18,859 nucleotides of DNA. Origin: JAZFYD01 sp036443405. Its GTDB lineage: Bacteria; Planctomycetota; PLA2. The stretch's first letter is position 1. Each line of letters opens with the position of its first letter. Shown piece by piece: positions 14,668-18,859 of this stretch. The stretch is taken from contig JAZFYD010000039.1 of the NCBI GenBank assembly GCA_036443405.1, positions 1 to 18,859 on the forward strand. The letters run 5' to 3'. The notes below the pieces were generated by a model. It saw nothing but the letters and a program-made list of their open reading frames with translations. It ran no database searches and was not told the DNA's origin. The translations under genes and the position numbers were made by a program.

Positions 14668-15489
14668 TCAGCGCTTTCCGGGAAGGTCGGCCGCGGGGAA
14701 CGAGACCGCCTGACGCAGGAGCGTCTCGGGCGGCGTCAGCGGGAACAGCTTCCAGTACCGCGCGGGGTCGAGATCGATCAGGATCTCTCGCGCGCGCGCG
14801 GGGTCGCGTTCCATCAGGTCGCGAAGGAACTGGTCGTCCGCGAACGGGTCGGCGACGTTGCCGCCCTCCTCGTCCGGGCCGAGCACGTCCTCACCCAGGA
14901 ACGGGAGCGTGTCGATCTGCTCCCCGCTGTCGAAGTGCTCGATGATCTTCTTGCGACGCTTTATGCGGCGCTCGATCGCAAACACCGCGTTGTCGAGGTT
15001 CTTGCGTTGCCGGTCGAGGTCCGCGATCTCGCCGGTGATGCCGGCGATCTCGGCGCGCAATCCCGCGGCGCGGGACGCGGCCTGGTTGCGCTGGTCGGAA
15101 GCGCCGGCGCGAAGCGTCGAGTCGAGCGCCACCTGGTATTCCGCCTCCTTGGCATCACGCGTCGTGCGCAGCTCATCGCCGTCGCGGAGGTTCTGCTGCA
15201 CCTTCTTGCGATAGAAAACGAGCGCCTCGCGCTCGGCCTTGGCCACGCCCGGGCCGCCACCCAAAACGGTCTTGCGCATGTCGCGCACGCGGCTGCGCAG
15301 ATCGACGGCGGTCAGCAGCGGGCCGTCCTCGCCGTCGTCGGAATCGGCTGCGGCGTCGGTGTCCGCGGGCGCTTTTGTCGGCACCGGTTGTGCCGGCGGC
15401 GGGGTGCCGCCGTCCTGCGCCGACACGGGGTGGATCAGAGCGCAGATCGACCACAGAGGAAGCACGGGGGTGAGTCTCAGAAACTTCAT
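14668..15489 (-). CDS. Secreted coiled-coil protein of the ExbB/ExbD operon (second)
   Basis: The protein has 273 residues from the ATG at 15489, preferred because AAGGAG lies eight bases upstream; a GTG at 15498 overlaps the preceding stop and is less well placed. A signal peptide (1-25, cleaved after HPVSA) is followed by a Pro/Ala/Asp-rich linker to about residue 55 and a long charged helical region (about 60-175) with heptad-like spacing, including LRAEIAGITGEIADLDRQRK, then a basic RRIKRRKK patch. The C-terminal part (185-273) is acidic and ends with DPARYWKLFPLTPPETLL. No known domain is recognised. As an exported coiled coil encoded just upstream of the proton channel, it may be a periplasmic partner like the accessory coiled-coil proteins (DUF3450 type) beside some TonB systems; homology to those is not claimed. 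Confidence 0.75.
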   Translation of the reverse strand: MKFLRLTPVLPLWSICALIHPVSAQDGGTPPPAQPVPTKAPADTDAAADSDDGEDGPLLTAVDLRSRVRDMRKTVLGGGPGVAKAEREALVFYRKKVQQNLRDGDELRTTRDAKEAEYQVALDSTLRAGASDQRNQAASRAAGLRAEIAGITGEIADLDRQRKNLDNAVFAIERRIKRRKKIIEHFDSGEQIDTLPFLGEDVLGPDEEGGNVADPFADDQFLRDLMERDPARAREILIDLDPARYWKLFPLTPPETLLRQAVSFPAADLPGKR

Positions 15490-15494
15490 CGGAT

Positions 15495-16544
15495 TCACTC
15501 CTTGGCGCTGCCGCGCCCTTTCGAATAGGCCTCACGCAGCAGATCCGACGAGCGCGGGAAGCTCATCGAACCGCCACCGGGTGTGTCCTCCAAGACCGTC
15601 AGCTTGCGCACCGAGGAGTCCTCGAGCCAGTCCAGCACGTTGGCAAGCCCGGGGCTCGGCGCCTCCATTCCGCCCTGTAGCGACACGAGTTGCTGGAGCG
15701 CGCGCAGGATCTCCTGGGCGCGGGCGCTGCGTTCGTAGCGTGAGAGAAACGTCTCGAGGTAGAGCAGGTCGCGGCTCATCTGAAGCCGGATGCGATCCAG
15801 TGTTCCGAACATCTGGCTCAGCAGGAGGTCGACGTTCAGATCGACGTTGGTGCTGGCGCGTGACGCCGCGCGGGCCGCCTCACGCACGAGGCGCAGACGG
15901 CTCTTCGCGATTTCGACGGCGTTCTTGGAGTTCTGATAGCGCGTCTCCAGCTGGCCGAGCTGGCGTCGTTTGGTGGCCCCCAGCGCGGGCAGCACGCGGA
16001 AACTGCGCCGGTCGAACTCCTGTGGGGAAAGCGTGTCGATGAATCGCGCGATGTCTTGGCTTGCGTCTACCTGCTGGCGTGTGCGCGTGAGCAGGTGCCT
16101 GCGGTTGCCGCTCTCGGTGCCGAACAGCACCGCGATGTCCTCGGGCCGCACGTTCGCGGCCATGCGATTGGCGTAGTAGCTGATGCGATAACGTTGGGAC
16201 TGGAGGAAGTCGACGAGGCCGGCCTGCTTGCCGATGACGTCTTCGAGATAGGCGCGGATCGCCCCGAGGATCTGTTTCTCGTTGTGGCCGTTTTCCTCGT
16301 TGGCGCTCTCGCGAAGCTCGTCGAGCATGCTCGCGATCTCGGCGGCCGCCTTTTGGCCCTCCGATACCTCCGTGCGGAATTGTTCCAGTCGCCTCTCGAA
16401 CTTCTTGAACTCCGCGATCGTGTCGCGGACGTCGAGTTCCTTGATCGTCACCGGAACTTCCTCGACGTTCTCCTGCGCCGTGGCCGGCGCCGCCAGCGCA
16501 AACGCGAGCATCGGAAACGGGACCAGCCTAAATAGCTTTCGCAT
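15495..16544 (-). CDS. Secreted coiled-coil protein of the ExbB/ExbD operon (first)
   Basis: The protein has 349 residues. The ATG at 16544 has GAGGAGGAG three bases upstream and begins a clear signal peptide (1-24, ending APATAQ); the open frame upstream to 16808 overlaps the ccsA end and lacks such support. The mature protein is mostly alpha-helical: a coiled coil around 30-100 (EFKKFERRLEQFRTEV, EIASMLDELRES), a middle helical domain with tyrosines (RYRISYYANRMAANVRP), a further heptad region (RRQLGQLETRYQNSKNAVEI), and a basic/Ser-rich tail. No family is recognised. It is the first gene of the seven-gene unit, after a 235-base gap that should hold the promoter, although I see no convincing -35/-10 pair there. 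Confidence 0.78.
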   Translation of the reverse strand: MRKLFRLVPFPMLAFALAAPATAQENVEEVPVTIKELDVRDTIAEFKKFERRLEQFRTEVSEGQKAAAEIASMLDELRESANEENGHNEKQILGAIRAYLEDVIGKQAGLVDFLQSQRYRISYYANRMAANVRPEDIAVLFGTESGNRRHLLTRTRQQVDASQDIARFIDTLSPQEFDRRSFRVLPALGATKRRQLGQLETRYQNSKNAVEIAKSRLRLVREAARAASRASTNVDLNVDLLLSQMFGTLDRIRLQMSRDLLYLETFLSRYERSARAQEILRALQQLVSLQGGMEAPSPGLANVLDWLEDSSVRKLTVLEDTPGGGSMSFPRSSDLLREAYSKGRGSAKE

Positions 16545-16779
16545 CAACTCCTCCTCATCCAGACCAGCGCTCCGCCGAGCGGGCGGCCGATCGATGGGTG
16601 TCTCGTCGCAACCGGTCCGCGCAATCGCACAAAGTGGACCGATTGGAGACAGCGACTCAAAACCCGCACGGGAGGCGGGGAGACGCGGGCGCGCCGTCGC
16701 CGCAAGATGACACGCGTCCCCAGAAAAGGACAGCGCGAAGGCTGCGCCGCTGGTTGAGCCTGGGTGTGGTGGCGCGCGG

Positions 16780-18798
16780 TCAGGAGAGAGAAGCGAGGTC
16801 GCCGTCACCGGCCGTGGGGCCTCGGCGGCTCATGTACCAATTCGCCGCACCACATGAAAGCACGAGCAGCTCGAGCTCTCCGAAGTGCCTCAGCGCTTGC
16901 ACGATCCCCGAAGTGAAACCATAGCTGTGCAGACCGATACCGAGTTGATTGACGCCCCACCAACTGAACGCGACGACCATCCCACCGAAGATCGCAGCCA
17001 TCGCTACGCCGTTGTCGCGGATGTAGCCACCCTTGCGCGCATGGATGATCGTGAGTTGGCTCAAACAGATGAGCAGCGCTCCGTTCTCTTTGGGGTCCCA
17101 ACCCCAAAACCGGCCCCAGCTCTCGTTGGCCCAGATCCCGCCGAGGATCGTCCCGACGACAGAGAACAGCAGGGAGAAGCAGATGACGCCGTAGACGTTC
17201 TTCGAGATCGCGCGATAGAACGACGAGTCGCCTTTTTTCAGGCCGAAAAAGCGTCCGAGCACGTGTATGTGCGCGAGTGCGGCGGCGAGCAATCCCGCCG
17301 AGTAGCCGATCGTGATGCAGACAACGTGGGTCGCCAGCCAGAAGTTCGTGTCGAGTACCGCGATCAACGGCTGCATCGTGTCCTTGCCATCCACTTCCTC
17401 GAAACGCATCGCGACAAACAGCCCGAGCGCACCGACGACTATGGCGGTCGCGAGCGCGACCCGGCGTTTGTTGATTCGCTCCATGATCATCGCGGAGCCG
17501 ACGCAGATCGCGGTGATGAACACGATGGTGTCGTACAGCGTGAGAACCGGGGGGCGGCCGCGAACGATGCAGCGCAGCGTCACACCAGCGATGTTGAAGG
17601 CCAGCGCGGCGAGGCCCGCCGCCCAGACGGCACGGCGCAACCAGATCAGATTCGGTTTGAGCCACGTCACGGCCATCAGAATGAAACCAAGAATGTAAAA
17701 GGCGAGCGCGCGGGAGAACGGGTCGAGCTTGTAGAAGAAGACCTCGACCTTGATCTTGCCGAACTCGTCGCGGCGCTCGGCGCCCTCGCGCAGCACGTTG
17801 GCAAGGCCCGAGGCTTCCTTTTCGAACGCTGCGGCGTCCAAGCGCGTGCGAACCATGCCCTCGATGGAACGAATCGCGTCGAGGTGCGCGGGGACAATCT
17901 GGCTGGGGTCGTGAACGATGTCGCGCACCGTGAGCCAGGACTTGAGATCCGTCTTGCCCGGCGGCAACAACGCCAAAGCATCGGAGTAGTCGGTGACCAC
18001 TCTCAGCGACCGATGAAAATTCCCGGCAGCTGCGTTCAGCGCGCGATTAGCGGCCACCGCTTCCGTGCCTTCGGCCCGAGGTTCCTCGTTTGCTTTCGCC
18101 GCGATGGCTCCGAATACCGACAGCGCCGTGCTGACCGGGACGCGCTCCCCTTCGCCTACAAACTTGCCCAGCGCCTTCGTATCGCCGACGGTGACGCCGG
18201 CGCGGGCGAAGTCCAGGAAATGGAGGAGAGACTCATAGAGACGCACGTTGTGAGCGAGCACCAAGGTGAGGTCCTGCCCCACGGTCCGGTCCTTCTCATC
18301 GACGTCGACGTGTCTCCGGGCGTTCGCCATGAGCTTGGGGATGCCGGATCGGATCGCGTTGTAGGAGTATCGATCGCGCTTCTTCTTGCCCTCGTGGGAC
18401 ACGCCGACGCTATCCAGAACCGCGGAGTCCTCGATGAGGAAGACCTCGCGATCCCGGCTCGCCTCGGGGAAGAAGATCGTGTCGAGAAACCACTCGATCG
18501 GCTTGAGCTTGCGATCCTTCACCGGGTCGAGGAACGACCGCTTGTGGTGGATGCGCAACAGCGTGAACGCGGCAAACGTCGAGAGAGGTTTGATGCGTCC
18601 CTGCTCCTGCATCGGGATGGACGCCATGAGTTCGAGCGTTTCCGGCGTCCACTCGATCGGTTGGGGGACGTCCTCCCGAATAACTACCGGCTCCGCCTCG
18701 TCCGACCAGTCGGGGATTCCGATCCCGAACGCGCGCACAAACCCGTACGCGAACAGGATCATGAAAACGATGCGTCTGATTTTGGTGTACGACCACAT
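16780..18798 (-). CDS. ccsA: CcsA/ResC-type cytochrome c synthetase subunit with long N-terminal extension
   Basis: The protein has 672 residues; GAGGT and AAGGG lie just upstream of the ATG at 18798. It belongs to the system II (Ccs/Res) cytochrome c maturation pathway: it carries haem across the membrane and joins it to CXXCH apocytochromes outside. The C-terminal half (365-655) has about eight membrane helices, the tryptophan-rich haem-binding WWD motif (WANESWGRFWGWDPKENGA, 555-573) and the flanking histidines His491 (LATHV) and His624 (GLHSYG). One helix (10-26) precedes a large soluble region (about 30-355) starting with EQGRIKPLSTFA. Minimal CcsA proteins are about 320 residues, so this is the long version. 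The ResB/Ccs1 partner is expected upstream, beyond the window. Confidence 0.93.
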   Translation of the reverse strand: MWSYTKIRRIVFMILFAYGFVRAFGIGIPDWSDEAEPVVIREDVPQPIEWTPETLELMASIPMQEQGRIKPLSTFAAFTLLRIHHKRSFLDPVKDRKLKPIEWFLDTIFFPEASRDREVFLIEDSAVLDSVGVSHEGKKKRDRYSYNAIRSGIPKLMANARRHVDVDEKDRTVGQDLTLVLAHNVRLYESLLHFLDFARAGVTVGDTKALGKFVGEGERVPVSTALSVFGAIAAKANEEPRAEGTEAVAANRALNAAAGNFHRSLRVVTDYSDALALLPPGKTDLKSWLTVRDIVHDPSQIVPAHLDAIRSIEGMVRTRLDAAAFEKEASGLANVLREGAERRDEFGKIKVEVFFYKLDPFSRALAFYILGFILMAVTWLKPNLIWLRRAVWAAGLAALAFNIAGVTLRCIVRGRPPVLTLYDTIVFITAICVGSAMIMERINKRRVALATAIVVGALGLFVAMRFEEVDGKDTMQPLIAVLDTNFWLATHVVCITIGYSAGLLAAALAHIHVLGRFFGLKKGDSSFYRAISKNVYGVICFSLLFSVVGTILGGIWANESWGRFWGWDPKENGALLICLSQLTIIHARKGGYIRDNGVAMAAIFGGMVVAFSWWGVNQLGIGLHSYGFTSGIVQALRHFGELELLVLSCGAANWYMSRRGPTAGDGDLASLS

Positions 18799-18811
18799 GT
18801 CCCTTACCTCG

Positions 18812-18859
18812 TCATGATCCCGGGTTGTGAGCCAGTTCGGTCCGGACGTGCCGCTTCAG
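18812..18859 (-). CDS. Possible 3' end of the gene upstream of ccsA
   Basis: Fifteen open codons from the window edge end in TGA at 18814-18812, 13 bases before the ccsA ATG. A ResB/Ccs1 gene would be expected here and the tight spacing fits a co-transcribed partner. A second frame is also open up to a TAA closer to ccsA, so the frame is uncertain and the peptide is too short to identify. Confidence 0.3.
   Translation of the reverse strand: MKRHVRTELAHNPGS

Noticed and set aside
13807..15528. 573-codon plus-strand open frame
   Set aside because: Antisense to the ExbB, ExbD and coiled-coil genes, which carry recognisable family motifs and coupled starts.
11542..16544. Canonical tol-pal operon
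   Set aside because: No TolB propeller and no Pal/OmpA-type peptidoglycan-binding domain is encoded; the WD40-like propeller at 6403-7404 is in a separate unit on the other strand.
16545..16779. Promoter for the seven-gene operon
   Set aside because: A promoter is expected in this gap, but no pair of boxes with acceptable sequence and spacing could be found by eye.

Overview
The window is GC-rich, gene-dense bacterial DNA with no rRNA, tRNA, CRISPR array, transposase or phage gene visible. Several features fit a Planctomycetota-like or related Gram-negative environmental lineage: a system II cytochrome c synthetase of the long form, a membrane Ser/Thr kinase with a Cache sensor, a bacterial S10 carboxypeptidase, many lipoproteins and signal peptides, and an intergenic repeat of a type I recall from environmental genomes. 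The phylum is inference; no marker gene is present. Most genes with a clear start have a strong Shine-Dalgarno sequence.

Left part (1-7404). A TolC-like outer-membrane lipoprotein runs off the left edge. Upstream of it on the same (minus) strand is a small membrane-anchored protein with ten cysteines, which hints at metal or redox handling. A 12-bp hairpin separates this pair from a 717-residue secreted protein with a very long Ser/Arg-rich domain, a Tyr-rich segment and a C-terminal TPR-like domain. Then come an S10 serine carboxypeptidase (minus) and, divergent from it, a DUF4136 lipoprotein and a secreted WD40-like protein (plus).

Middle (7405-11541). A Cache-domain Ser/Thr kinase (minus) is divergent from a two-gene unit that I recognise as eboA-eboB (EboA protein and TatD-like metal hydrolase, overlapping by ATGA). 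The other ebo genes are absent downstream. A large imperfect palindrome lies after eboB.

Right part (11542-16544, minus). Seven genes joined by overlaps or gaps of a few bases form one apparent operon: two secreted coiled-coil proteins, a very short ExbB/TolQ, an ExbD/TolR, a protein with an N-terminal membrane segment and a Pro/Glu/Ala-rich linker in the position expected for TonB/TolA, a TPR-like lipoprotein, and a FlgO-like lipoprotein. This looks like a proton-motive-force-driven trans-envelope machine made largely of unfamiliar parts, and it is the best candidate here for an undescribed system. Upstream, on the same strand, is a 672-residue CcsA-type haem handling protein (16780-18798), with what may be the tail of its partner gene at the right edge.

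The functional theme is the cell envelope: efflux, proteolysis, energised trans-envelope transport, lipoproteins, cytochrome c maturation and extracellular sensing.
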